DNA from: Trachythela sp. YZ-2020
Lineage: Eukaryota > Cnidaria > Anthozoa > Malacalcyonacea > Clavulariidae
Direction of reading: 5' to 3'
Assembly (NCBI GenBank): GCA_016169945.1
Contig: JADLSH010000277.1
Span: 992,001-1,056,000 of the forward strand
Length of the DNA stretch: 64,000 nucleotides
A program made the position numbers and the translations under genes. Under the pieces are notes generated by a model, which was not told where the DNA came from, did not search any database, and saw only the letters and a program-made list of their open reading frames with translations. Shown here one piece after another: positions 48,413-60,861 of this stretch; positions within the stretch are counted from its first letter, which is position 1; each line of letters begins with the position of its first letter.

Positions 48413-49270
48413 CATTATTATATTATTATTATTATTATACTTTATTAATTCTCCCAATGGGCTATTCAGAGTTAATCTAATACATACTAATTTATATATA
48501 AAAATTTAGAACTTACCATGCACCAATTACAATGTTAAATATAACTACTAAAAATAATTTAAAACTAGTCACAGAGTCGATACACTTTATGGTGTCAGCT
48601 AGATCATTCCAAATTTTTACGGCTCTGTGTAAAAAACTACGTTGGCCGGAAGCACTAAAATAAAACGGAGTTTATAACGTATCTTTACTTCTAGTGTTAC
48701 AATTATGTAACTGCGATAATTTTTTTAAACTTTTCTGATAAGTATGTTGGAGCCAAACCTTTTAGACATTTAAAAGTCATTACAGCGTCCTTAAGATTCA
48801 ACGTATTATTTACTGATAACCAGTTCAATTCTGATAAAACAGGTGTTATATGATCAAACTTCCTGGTGTCGTAACTAATCGTGCTGCAAAATTCTGCACA
48901 CACTGCAATTTATTAATGTTTTTCTTTGATGTATTAGACACACCGATGAACAATAATGCAACCTGTTCAACACTAAAGCATTAATTATAGTAATAAGTGT
49001 TTCTGTATCCAGCAAATGTTTCATACGACTAATTTGGCAAAGAGCAGCCAAACATTTTGAAACAACTTCCGTGATATGGTCATCATAGGTCAAGAAGCTA
49101 TCCAAGATAATACCAAGATCTTTTGCTGATAGGACGGGGTAAATATCTTTACCAAGTAATGTAACGTGCCATTCGGTAGGGTAGACAGCAATAATTGACG
49201 AGTGTCCATAATAAGTAGCTTCGTCTTTTCAGGGTTTATGAAAAGGCTGTGGCTGCAACACCAAATCGCT
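48413..49270 (-). pseudogene. LINE-M 3' fragment, copy D
   Basis: Same truncated copy as at 37907, ending at the same MITE-X junction. Confidence 0.8.
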
Positions 49271-49634
49271 ACGGTAATAATGACGTTTCAATATGGCCGA
49301 CATTTTAGCTTTTAACGCATTTTACTTGAAAAAACGCCCGGTTACCCCTATTTTTTATTTTATAAAACATTTTCGTCTAGTACAGTGGATCATCTGAACA
49401 AGTTTAAAAAAATTCTGTGTGGCCAAATTTAAAAAAAAATTAATAAACATGATTTTTCGCTATAAATATTTTTTGGCTCAACAAATTTTCTTTAAACTTG
49501 TTCAGATAATCTATTTTTCTACAGGAAAACGTCTCATGCAATAAAAAATGGGGGTAATCGGGCGTTTTTTAGAGTAAAGTACGACAAAGGACAAATTATC
49601 GGCCATATTGAAACGTCATTGTTACTATAGCAAC
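49268..49634. mobile_element. Foldback MITE-X, copy D
   Basis: Arms and centre as at 38760; the linker with the GCCGCTTAATACAGG motif follows to about 50044. Confidence 0.8.
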
Positions 49635-50044
49635 GGTGAAGACGTCATTTTTGTAAACAATTTTCAGCTATTAGAATGTTGTTCAACATAAGTCATACAA
49701 TTTTTGTTTTCTAACAAGTAAAAATATTTTAAAAGTTTGATCTAAATCGTAAATTTTCCACATTTCAAAAAATTGTGGGGAGCCACCTTAAATAGTATTT
49801 ATATTATGAAATTTTCGAGACTCTGCCACATGACCGCTTACCAAAGGGTGACCGCTTAATACGGTGCCGCTTAATACAGGTTCGACTGTATACGTTTTGT
49901 GACTGCTACTTCCCTCTGATTATTTTCTCAGGATCTTTCAACTTGTATTTCTGGAACTTTGACGTTGGTCACTTTTTTCGGCGATGTTTTATAAACAAGC
50001 TCTAGACGGTGTAATTCTTCAGCCAGTTGTGTTAAAGTTAAATT

Positions 50045-51699
50045 TACACCACCAGCCCTCGGAGCAAACCCCACCTCTTACTAATCAGACACTCGATAAC
50101 CCATCTTAAGTATACATTCACTCACCCCAGAAGCCATAACAATAAAAGACCAACAAAGAGTAAAGAAATTTGTTGTTACATATACACTTGGTTTATATTG
50201 TTTTAGTTACAGTGTCTAATGGCATTGTTCCACTCCAATCATTATAAGCTTGCAAGAAGTACAGAATAGTGTTTTATGTATATCTGCTATGAACCACATC
50301 GCTTGGATAACATGTGGTACATTGGTGTAGTTCTCCATCATTCTCAAGGTTTATGTACATCCTAACCGAATAATTGTATTGTTTATGTTTGTTAACTTTA
50401 AGAATAGATGAGTTCTTATCTAACTTTCCTGGATATTAAGTTATATGTGTACAGTACACTCAGGTTTAGGAAAACCCACCTTAAAGAATATAGTCATAAT
50501 AACGACGTTGAGGGCGTAGTATAATCCTGTTAAAATAATCCTGTCGGTCAGATACTATACTCAATTTATACTTCATTCAAGGGGTCACTCAGTGAAAGGA
50601 TGGTCATTACCTCAGCTTGCCCATTAGTCGAAATGCTTTGTTAATGTAAATTAAACTCCTCACCCTCAATGACTCCTCTATCTACGCGTCGTGAAGTGGC
50701 ACCAAAATCGTTTTCGGAATAGACATGTATTGTGGGTTCATATGATGAAGTCTTGTCCTTGGTTTCCTTCGATAGGCCACCATCTATAAAATATATTTGT
50801 ATTTAATACAGAGGTATATCCATAGATATACTTGAGGGTTATTAGTATCAAGCTAACATGAAAATATCACAAAAACATCGGCATTTTGAGTGTAGACTTT
50901 CTTCTGTATGTTAGTAGCCTAAATAGTAGGCTAAATCTTACAAACCCTCAAGTATATAGTTTATCACAGCCTTCTATTTGGCACACTGATAAGACTATAC
51001 TCAAGTGCCAAAGATTTAAGAACGCTCTAGGAGGTATGGGGCGTTTGTTTGTCTCCATCCAAAATATCGAAATTTAGTGTCTCTAAGTGCCACTTTCTGC
51101 ATTCGGACATGTCATTATTAACAGTGTGAACGTCGTGAAGTGATTTTAATAAAATCAAAAGATCAATCAGTCTACGGCATTATTCATACTTCGATCGCAT
51201 TATAAAGATTTTTTGGCACTCGTTTACAGCCAAAATCTGATCTTCTATATTAACAACAATTCGTTTGTAAAATATCAAAATATGTGTGTACAAAATACTC
51301 TGTGTGTTTATTATTACATTACTTTTATATTATTCAGACTCTCCCATACAATTATTTATCCATTTTTTCTTAAAGATTGAAGTTTATTTTCAAATTGAAA
51401 TGTCAATATATCTTCTACGAAAATTAGCATTAAAATTGAGGCAAAATGGTTTGAGAACTCAAATTGCAGGAAGAAAGTATCTGAATATTTGGAATTGATA
51501 AAATGTTTGTTGCAGACCAAACAAGGCCATTAGCAATAATTTTAATTTATTAAGTCCAAGGGAGTTTCCCTGCTAATTTCCCAGCACAGCCTAAAGGACC
51601 GTTCCAGTTATGCGCGCCAACAATCATTTTTAGTTGTTATTCTATTCAACGTATTCTATTCTCCTACCTATTCGACGTAGCGTGATACACACATCATTC
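50045..51699. repeat. Repeat H, copy in block D
   Basis: Nearly identical to 30281-31935 (constant offset 19,764 bp over much of it). Confidence 0.85.
50664..50783 (-). other. E1 exon-like module, copy 12 (120 bp)
   Basis: As copy 11, with HVYSEND in place of HVYPEND; splice-type flanks kept. Confidence 0.55.
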
Positions 51700-53255
51700 T
51701 GTTTGAATGATAGTATCGAGACGCTTGACAGAATGGCGGTAGAACTGATTCTCGAAAGTAATAATGGAAACGTACAAGTCCAATTCCAAGGGTTTACGTG
51801 CCCACGACGGATTACAGGAAACTACAACGTGGTAGATTGGAAGCGTCACCAGCAACGTAGGTCGCATTTACAAGTGTGTATCTTTCCGGAGGCGACAGCA
51901 TATCCGTCAGTAGATGTCTTGATTGGTCATGATCAAGTCGATTTGCATTACGCTCGTTGTGATGTGAAAGGCAAACCGGGTGATCCAATCGCCAGATTAG
52001 GTCCGTTAGGATGGTCGTCTATCGGGAATCTGGAGAAGAAATCGTCAATTTCTTGTCAGCCACGGACTAATCTTGAAAATATGTTCTTTGCTAAGTCTCG
52101 AACTTTCGAAGATCTTAATAACTTGTTAAAAAGGTTCTGGGAGGTAGAATCCGTCGTGACGAAGCCAGAACATCAAGTTATGTCACATGAAGAGAAATAC
52201 GCGTTAACTCGGGTTCGTGAATCCTTAGTAACGATGGAAAGCGTTATGAAGTTATGGCAAGAAGATCAATCGGCTTCAGAACACGGAAAAACGATTGTTG
52301 AAGAAAGAAGATCTTGGGACTGATAACGCTGCGATTATTTTAAGTTACGAGCAAAGGATACATCCACAAAGTAGAACCGGATGAAGAAATGAACCGCGAA
52401 GGTCGGGTTTGGTTTCTGCCCCATTTTGCCGTTTGTCGTCCTTACAGGGCAACTACAAAGACGCGTATTGTGTTCGACGTCAGCGCGAATCATCACGGGG
52501 TCTGGTCGGGGTGTCCTTCAATGATGTGGTTTTACCTGGTCCGAAACTACAGAGAAGCTTGTTCGACGTGCTGATGCGATTACGGCGATATCCTGTTGCC
52601 GTGGCGTGCGATATTCGAGAGATGTATCTGCAACTCGGAATTACAACTGATGATTGTTCGTATTTCTGATTCTTGTGGAGAGATCTAGAAAGCTGGCGAT
52701 GACCTGATGTCTACGAGAGAGTGTCGTCTTTGGGGATGCGTCAACGCCACTTCGTGCGCACAATTCGCGGCCCAAGAAAATGCTCAGTGCCAAAACGAAA
52801 CGTTCCCCCTCGCTACGCAGACGGTAGAAAAGTCAACATACATGAACGACTCGTTGGACTCGACTCGTACCGAAGAGGAGGCCGTCGAACTGTAAAATCG
52901 ATTAAACGGGTTGTGGAAGTTAGCAGGCACGGAGCCTCGAAAGTGGGCGTCAGATTCCTGCAATGTTCTAGAAACCATGGAACTATACCTTCAAATAAAA
53001 CTTGGGGAGTTTTGTGATTTGCGAAGGATGGCGAGCTTTCGTTCCTAGTAGAGGAGGTTCTGCAAGCGCACTTTACCAAGAGATCCTTACTAAGACGTGT
53101 GGCGAAGGTGTTCGATCCGTTGGCGTTCCTATCTCCTTTGGTGGTACGCTAGAAAATCATGTTGCATGAATTATGGTCGCGAGGAACTAGATGGGACGAT
53201 CCAGTTGTTGATGACATTTATCACCAGGCCAAAACTTGGTTAACGGAACAAAAAA
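51700..53255 (+). pseudogene. BEL/Pao protease-RT region, copy E
   Basis: Like copy B, with a long first frame (51634-52323). It shares with copy A the stop at the position of 27955 (here near 52893) and with all copies the YMND and DDCSYF lesions. Confidence 0.85.
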
Positions 53256-53582
53256 AATCTAGTGGTCCTGACAATATATATTTAACAAATCACTTAGCAC
53301 CAGTATTTACCCAAAAGATTGGAAAATGGCCAATGTTACACCTACTGTATCCACAAAAATGGTGCTAAACGCGACCTAAACAATTATCGTCCAATATCAA
53401 TTATTTCAGTTGTTGCAAAAAGAGTTGTCTTTGAAAGAGCTATTCATGATCAATTATATTATTACTTAATAAGCAATGAGCTACTCACTAATTTTCAATT
53501 GAGACCACGAATGAATGGTCGATAAGCATCGACAATGGTCTAATCAATGGTGTAGGTTTTATTGACTTGAAACAAGCTTTCG
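53256..53582 (+). pseudogene. LINE-P fragment, copy E
   Basis: One extra A at the BEL/Pao junction lets TWLTEQ read directly into KKSSGPDNIYL. It otherwise matches copy A. Confidence 0.8.
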
Positions 53583-54442
53583 ATATTATTATATTATTAT
53601 TATTATTATACTTTATTAATTCTCCCAATGGGCTATTCAGAGTTAATCTAATACATACTAATTTATATATAAAAATCTAGAAATTACCATGCACCAATTA
53701 CAATGTTAAATATAACTACTAAAAATAATTTAAAACTAGTCACAGAGTCGATACACTTTATGGTGTCAGCTAGATCATTCCAAATTTTTACGGCTCTGTA
53801 TAAAAAACTACGTTGGCCGGAAGCACTAAAATAAAACGGAGTTTATAACGTATCTTTACTTCTAGTGTTACAATTATGTAACTGCGATAATTTTTTTAAA
53901 CTTTTCTGATAAGTATGTTGGAGCCAAACCTTTTAGACATTTAAAAGTCATTACAGCGTCCTTAAGATTCAACGTATTATTTACTGATAACCAGTTCAAT
54001 TCTGACAAAACAGGTGTTATATGATCAAACTTCCTGCTGTCGTAACTAATCGTGCTGCAAAATTCTGCACACACTGCAATTTATTAATGTTTTTCTTTGA
54101 TGTATTAGACACACCGATGAACAATAATGTAACTTGTTGAACACTAAAGCATTAATTATAGTAATAAGTGTTTCTGTATCCAGCAAATGTTTCATACGAC
54201 TAATTTGGCAAAGAGCAGCCAAACATTTTGAAACAACTTCCGTGATATGGTCATCATAGGTCAAGAAGCTATCCAAGATAATACCAAGATCTTTTGCTGA
54301 TAGGACGGGGTAAATATCTTTACCAAGTAATGTAACGTGCCATTCGGTAGGGTAGACAGCAATAATTGACGAGTGTCCATAATAAGTAGCTTCGTCTTTT
54401 CAGGGTTTATGAAAAGGCTGTGGCTGCAACACCAAATCGCTA
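53583..54442 (-). pseudogene. LINE-M 3' fragment, copy E
   Basis: Same truncated copy with a (TTA)n tail at its left end. Confidence 0.8.
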
Positions 54443-54805
54443 CGGTAACAATGACGTTTCAATATGGCCGACATTTTAGCTTTTAACGCATTTTACTTGA
54501 AAAAACGCCCGGTTACCCCTATTTTTTATTTTATAAAACATTTTCGTCTAGTACAGTGGATCATCTGAACAAGTTTAAAAAAATTCTGTGTCGCCAAATT
54601 TAAAAAAAAATTAATAAACATGATTTTTCGCTATAAATATTTTTTGGCTCAACAAATTTTCTTTAAACGTGTTCAGATAATCTATTTTTCTACAGGAAAA
54701 CGTCTCATGCAATAAAAAATGGGGGTAATCGGGCGTTTTTTAGAGTAAAGTACGACAAAGGACAAATTATCGGCCATATTGAAACGTCATTGTTACTATA
54801 GCAAC
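54440..54805. mobile_element. Foldback MITE-X, copy E
   Basis: Fourth MITE-X in the same context; the conserved linker follows to 55219. Confidence 0.8.
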
Positions 54806-55219
54806 GGTGAAGACGTCATTTTTGTAAACAATTTTCAGCTATTAGATTGTTGTTCAACATTGTAAGTCATACAATTTTTGTTTTCTAACAAGTAAAAATA
54901 TTTTAAAAGTTTGATCTAAAACGTAAATTTTCCACATTTCAAAAAATTGTAGGGAGCTACCTTAAATAGTATTTATATTATGAAATTTTCGAGACTTTGC
55001 CACATGACCGCTTACCAAAGGGTGACCGCTTAATACGGTGCCGCTTAATACAGGTTCGACTGTATACGTTTTGTGACTGCTACTTCCCTCTGATTATTTT
55101 TCTCAGGGATCTTTCAACTTGTATTTCTGGAACTTTGACGTTGGTCGCTTTTTTCGGCGATGTTTTATAAACAAGCTCTAGACGGTGTAATTCTTCAGCC
55201 AGTTGTGTTAAAGTTAAAT

Positions 55220-56850
55220 TTACACCACCAGCCCTCGGAGCAAACCCCACCTCTTACTAATCAGACACTCGATAACCCATCTTAAGTATACATTCACTCA
55301 CCCCCGAAGCCATAACAATAAAAGACCAACTAAGAGTAAAGAAATTTGTTGTTACATATACACTTGGTTTATATTGTTTTAGTTACAGTGTCTAATGGCA
55401 TTGTTCCACTCCAATCATTATAAGCTTGCAAGAAGTACAGAATAGTGTTTTATGTATATCTGCTATGAACCACATCGCTTGGATAACATGTGGTACATTG
55501 GTGTAGTTCTCCATCATTCTCAAGGTTTATGTACATCCTAACCGAATAATTGTATTGTTTATGTTTGTTAACTTTAAGAATAGATGAGTTCTTATCTAAC
55601 TTTCCTGGATATTAAGTTATATGTGTACAGTACACTCAGGTTTAGGAAAACCCACCTTAAAGAATATAGTCATAATAACGACGTTGAGGGCGTAGTATAA
55701 TCCTGTTAAAATAATCCTGTCGGTCAGATACTATACTCAATTTATACTTCATTCAAGGGGTCACTCAGTGAAAGGATGGTCATTACCTCAGCTTGCCCAT
55801 TAGTCGAAATGCTTTGTTAATGTAAATTAAACTCCTCACCCTCAATGACTCCTCTATGTACGCGTCGTGAAGTGGCACCAAAATCGTTTTCGGAATAGAC
55901 ATGTATTGTGGGTTCATATGATGAAGTCTTGTCCTTGGTTTCCTTCGATGGGCCACCAACTATAAAATATATTTGTATTTAATACAGAGGTATATCCATA
56001 GATATACTTGAGGGTTAGTAGTATCAAACTAACATGAAAATATCACAAAAACATCGGCATTTTGAGTGTAGACTTTCTTCTGTATGTTAGTAGCCTAAAT
56101 AGTAGGCTAAATCTTACAAACCCTCAAGTATATAGTTTATCACAGCCTTCTATTTGGCACACTGATAAGACTATACTCAAGTGCCAAAGATTTAAGAACG
56201 CTCTAGGAGGTATGGGGCGTTTGTTTGTCTCCATCCAAAAAATATCGAAATTTAGTGTCTCTAGGTGCCACTTTCTGCATTCGGACATGTCATTATTAAC
56301 AGTGTGAACGTCGTGAAGTGATTTTAATAAAATCAAAAGATCAATCAGTCTACGACATTATTCATACCTCGATCGCACTATAAAGATTTTTTGGCACTCA
56401 TTTACAGCCAAAATCTGATCTTCTATATTAACAACAATTCGTTTGTAAAATATCAAAATATGTGTGTACAAAATACTCTGTGCGTTTATTATTACATTAC
56501 TTTTATATTATTCAGACTCTCCCATACAATTATTTATCCATTTTTTCTTAAAGATTGAAGTTTATTTTCAAATTGAAATGTCAATATATCTTCTACGAAA
56601 ATTAGCATTAAAATTGAGGCAAAATGGTTTGAGAACTCAAATTGAAGGAAGAAAGTATCTGAATATTTGGAATTGATAAAATATTTGTTGCAGACCAAAC
56701 AAGCCCATTAGCAATAATTTTAATTTATTAAGTCCAAGGGAGTTTCCCTGCTAATTTCCCAGCATAGCCTAAAGGACCGTTCCAGTTATACGCGCCAACA
56801 ATCATTTTTAGTTGTTATTCTATTCAACGTATTCTATTCCCCTACCTATT
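55220..56850. repeat. Repeat H, copy in block E
   Basis: Spaced 5,176 bp from the block D copy. Here H runs on into a longer BEL/Pao integrase remnant instead of a new protease-RT copy, so this is probably the older arrangement, shared with 9.3-10.4 kb. Confidence 0.83.
55840..55959 (-). other. E1 exon-like module, copy 13 (120 bp)
   Basis: As copy 11; the first codon is altered (acceptor followed by TT rather than AT). Confidence 0.55.
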
Positions 56851-57240
56851 CGACGTAGCGTGATACACACAGATAACGGGGGAAAATTAGCGATTACAAA
56901 GGTTTTTGGAGGACCGGGAAATACAGTGGAAGTTCAACCTGTCCGGAGTTCCTTGGTGTGGGTGTGCAATTTGCACGCCTTATGCGGATCTGGAAGAAGG
57001 CCATGTACAGAACGATCAGTGCGGCGACCCTGCGGTGGATTGTATCAAGTGAGGTGATTATTAATTTAGAAATCCGAATTAGGACGCGTTCTGGCGAAGA
57101 TGGTTGAAAGAATACACGAGAGTCGCGAAAAGAAGCGGTTCGAAGGTTGTTCGAAGTCTCCTTAAAAGATGGGGTCCTCGTTAAGTGAGATGAGAAGAAC
57201 AGAGGGGCAGTTGACCTCCAAGCTTTCAACCTACACGTCA
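56851..57240 (+). pseudogene. BEL/Pao integrase remnant, second copy
   Basis: VIHTDNGGKL then KVFGGPGNTVEVQPV, diverged parallels of 9850-10030. A C-terminal piece (RLSEMRRTEGQLTSKL-like) appears near 57175-57225. Multiple stops. Confidence 0.65.
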
Positions 57241-57830
57241 CCCGCGAGACACCCTACACCCAAAGCCATTCCTCCAAGCAAGAACCATCTTCAGTTGCTG
57301 GAATGGTCACCATGTTGTTGCCATCCATCCCGAGAACCACCACTTTACCACCTTCATTATCCCCATGGGAGCAATATCGTTAAAATACCGCGCTACAAGT
57401 CTACGTTGCCCCTGGTGATGGCTTTTCTCGTCATTTTGTTGAGATCATCTTCGATATCCCAGACAATGCGAAATGCATTGACGACCCATTCCTGTGGACA
57501 GATAATATTGCAGGCGTGTTTGCAATTGCAGACAAAATGTTACGCTTCCGGGACGCACTCAAACCTGGTTCTCACGTTACATTTGGAAGAATCGAAGAAG
57601 TTGATCTTCAAAGAAATTACAAGTGACGTGCGAATCGTCGATAAATTGAAGCCTATCTGTCTAGCCACAGACCAACTGGTCAAAATATGGAATAGTCTTC
57701 TGGTTATCCCAAAAATACTGTAATTACCTTGTCCCAAAAGCCATTCTGCTGGAAGACTGACTAGAAAATCGCCTTGGTCAGAAGCAGATTTAGTCACGCC
57801 GCTGAGCCTGGTTTGTTCTTGGTTGGAAAA
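57241..57830 (+). pseudogene. Ty3/gypsy-like reverse transcriptase remnant
   Basis: In one or two plus frames: CWNGHHVVAIHPENHHFTTF (RT palm entry), then after a frame change QVYVAPGDGFSRHFVEIIFD and CIDDPFLWTDNIAGVF, where CIDD occupies the catalytic YxDD position, then HVTFGRIEEVD near 57568-57600. A stop follows at 57628. A short homologous piece next to the same integrase remnant lies at 10.43-11.06 kb, so the two were already joined before duplication. Confidence 0.7.
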
Positions 57831-57924
57831 AATCTTATCGCCTGTTGGCTATCCCACCACTCTCATAGCTACTGCCTTTTCGAAGGCATTCCAAAATTCC
57901 CCGGTCTGAAACTCTTATAGGGGC

Positions 57925-58320
57925 CCGTTGTCTAATGTTCCGAACAATAAAATACCACTGGTCTTCACTTACCATACTTTCAATTTTAAAGAAAGGGATA
58001 TCATTGGGCAGAGTTATCATATCTTCAAAAACGAACCTGAAACATGTGCCATTTTGTCCGGCAACCACATTTTCTCGTTTAGGAATAGTAAAAATACCCG
58101 TGAAACACTAGTCTATAGCACTCAACCACAGGACTCGTCGTCACCTATTGGCACGTTTCGTTATGGTATTGAGCAATGTAAAACATGTAAGTTTGTAGAT
58201 TCTTCCACTAGTATTTCGGCATCAAGAATACTACTAGAAATACATGTTTGCAGTAACCCCTACCCTCAGCTGAACATTAACAGACACTACATCCCAAAAC
58301 ATTATCATTACTAAGCTTTT
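57925..58320 (+). pseudogene. Penelope-like element fragment d (pre-endonuclease region)
   Basis: Plus frame 57928-58314 has FTYHTFNFKERDIIGQSYHI, FKNEPETCAILSGNHIFSFR, and SPIGTFRYGIEQCKTCKFVD with CKTC in the Cys-rich linker that precedes GIY-YIG in a second Penelope lineage. The endonuclease itself is not convincingly present directly downstream. Confidence 0.6.
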
Positions 58321-59040
58321 TTATCACAAAATCTGCTATGCAAAGGTTGTAGACGAGTCGGATATCTGGGCGCAAAACAAAATGTTGGCTTGGAAAACAG
58401 AATTGGATCCCTAGCCCACACCCCTCTTCACAACACACTCAAAGGCTATCACGATATAAAATGTTTTACATGATGTAATCATTGTGCTTTCCTTCATTTT
58501 AAATGTTCTATTAAAATTTTGATCATTAATAGTTTGGAAAGAAGAGTGGAAGGAAACAATAATATTTTGGGAAATCTTTTTTGGGTTATGAATTTTTGAA
58601 AGAAAAAAAAATGGAAATGTTGTTTCAAGAAGAGTAAGCACAGTAGCCATGGCAACACAATTAATAATATAAATTTCTTTTCTGGAGTACAAAACAGTTA
58701 AACAGGTTACAAAAGCTACAAAAATTATTAAAATATTATTTGTTTTAGCCATAGAAATCTGAGATATATTGTGTAGGTATGTTCTTATGCATTCTATCAG
58801 CTTCAAATTGATGTTTAAATGCAACCTTTCGTTCACTAAAACGTTTATAAAACTAAGCTTCCTTTTACCGATAAATTATTGGTGAAATTATTATATAGGA
58901 TATTTTAATTGGAATAAATTAGTTTGTTCCGCCGCTTTTCCTGAAGTCCCAAAAAGCGATTTATAACTCTTTATGACTGATACTCACGTTTTTTATCATT
59001 CGAAGTGAGATGACCACCCATCACACACATAGCTTTCCTT
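58321..59040. other. Unassigned stretch
   Basis: A 141-codon minus frame at 58411-58836 (MNERLHLNINLKLIE start, two hydrophobic runs such as ILIIFVAFVTCLTVLY) is not recognised and may be AT-driven. No other signal. Confidence 0.3.
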
Positions 59041-59099
59041 TTTTCCCTGGTGTAATAAGTAGCCAAGCGGAATTAGTACCCTTGTACCAGGCTATCGCC

Positions 59100-59475
59100 C
59101 GGAACGGCACTTCGCGCCGTTGCCTCTGGGATAAAGCACAGTTTCATGTGCGCCTCCTCTCAATCTCATCCACTGTACTTCATGCAGTAGATATGCCATG
59201 CTCTGTATTGGTGAAACTGGAATATTTTCAAGGACAACATTTTGGGAGAATTGTCGTGCTTTCGCAGACAGCGACGCTATCGAGCCTATTAGTGTTGCCT
59301 GGTATTTCAACACTGGCAATCACAGTTTTTAAGATATGAAATATCTATCACTGTGTCCCATTTCAGACAGGAATGTCTAATTTCCCAATTTCCCTACTCA
59401 CTTCCAGACGAAGAGCCTTTGCTAGAAACGTAGTTCTTATTGTATTTTCAGGTATATTGATCCAAAAGACGCGCA
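59100..59475 (+). pseudogene. Penelope-like GIY-YIG remnant e
   Basis: Plus strand, shifting frames: CTSCSRYAMLCIGETG near 59170-59215 matches the CxxC...LYIGETGR start of a GIY-YIG domain, followed by AWYFNTGNHSF near 59298. Frame changes and stops are frequent. Possibly the 3' continuation of fragment d. Confidence 0.5.
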
Positions 59476-59650
59476 GTACTTGGTTTATATTGTTTTGGTT
59501 TATATTGTTTTAGTTAAAGTATTTAATGCTAGTGTTCCCCTGCAATCATTAAAGACTTGGGGAAGGTAGAGAATACTAGTGTAATACGTATATCTGTAAT
59601 GAACCACATCGGTTGGATAATATTAAGTACTTATATCAGGTGTTATATAT
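59476..59650. repeat. Repeat H, last copy, first part
   Basis: TTGGTTTATATTGTTTTAGT and ATGAACCACATCGGTTGGAT match H copies. Interrupted by the LINE fragment that follows; resumes at 60862. Confidence 0.7.
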
Positions 59651-60861
59651 TTGTTTCACAGAAGGCGTCGAGGGTGGTGTGTTAAGGTAAGCCGGTGCGA
59701 TTTCAAACACCCGCGTAATGAACAGAAACATTTGGTGCCCTGTCCCTTTTTACAAAAGCGAGGCTTTTGCCTTAAGGGTATTTATAGGTGTGATTTTTCC
59801 CATAATGCCAATTTTCCTCATGATATACTGCCATCAAGGCCTGTTAACAACTACTACTGTCCCCTTTTTTCCCCTGCCATCGACCTCCTATTGTCTCGCA
59901 AGTAAGACAAACGGGATAGGTGTCAATCAGTGTCCTCAAAGTTACCTCAAAATTTAAGCCTGTATATAAGAATCCCAGTTCATGTTACCTCACGCAATAT
60001 TCCCTTTCGTAATGACGTGATTGTGCGAAATTTTAATAACCTAATTTCTGTCTCTACACAATCTAATCTTTCAAAGAATAGTTTGTCCAGTTTTTTACCT
60101 TGTATTAGTTGTATACTGCTTTCAAATGCAATGCTCCTAAGCTTGTGGAAGTTCAAGAATTTATCTCAAGAAATCGAGTCGATATTGGGTTCATAACTGA
60201 GACGTGGCTTAGAAACACTATTTGTGACTCCGTTGTAGATATTTCAGGTTATAAAGTTTTTAGGAAAGATCGAAAAATTCTGCAGCATGGTGGTGTTTTT
60301 ATCAACCTAAAAGACGGTATTACATACGATATACTTGAGAATTTACGATGCTGTGATGTTCATGAAATTATTTGGTTGAAACTTCAACCGACAAGACTGC
60401 CTCGAGGTTTTACATGTCTAATTGTTGCAGTAGTGTACCACCAGGGGGTTCTGATCCGCAAGCTATGTTAAATCATCTTTTCAACAGTTTGTCGAACATT
60501 GAATCGACATTCCCCAACTGCGGTCTCGTCGTTGCTGGTGGTTTCAATCGGCTAGATATTAGTCCTTTAAAACGTCACTTTAAACTAAAACAACTAGTTA
60601 AATCTGCTACTAGAGGCCAAGCAACATTAGATCTAATCCTTACGAACATGACTGAACATTTCTCGGTGCCTGAAATTCATCCACCGTTTGGGCTATCTGA
60701 CCATAACACAGTTTTGACGAAACCTAAGGGAAGGGTAACAGGTCAATCCACTAGGAAGTGCATTTCAGTTCGAGATACGAGAGAGAGTACAAAAAGTCCT
60801 TTGGTCGTTATCTTAGTAACATCAATTGGTCTTCTATCAGTGCCCATCATGGCTGTAAAAT
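59651..60861 (+). pseudogene. LINE 5' fragment: CCCH zinc finger plus endonuclease
   Basis: Plus strand. CPFLQKRGFCLKGIYRCDFS with H fits a C-x8-C-x6-C-x3-H finger, and a partial finger (RCDFKHPRN) stands before it (59690-59815). After a frame change come endonuclease motifs: FISRNRVDIGFITETWLRN (60160-60215), GGVFINLKDGI, VAVVYH near 60425, GLVVAGGFNRLDI (near 60522) and LSDHNTVL (near 60697). The GDFN-type metal-binding motif reads GGFN, so a catalytic Asp is lost. No RT follows; the piece ends at 60861 in repeat H. Confidence 0.78.

Noticed and set aside
58411..58836. 141-codon minus frame with two hydrophobic segments
   Set aside because: AT-rich, no recognised motif, no conserved copy in the window; not called as a gene.
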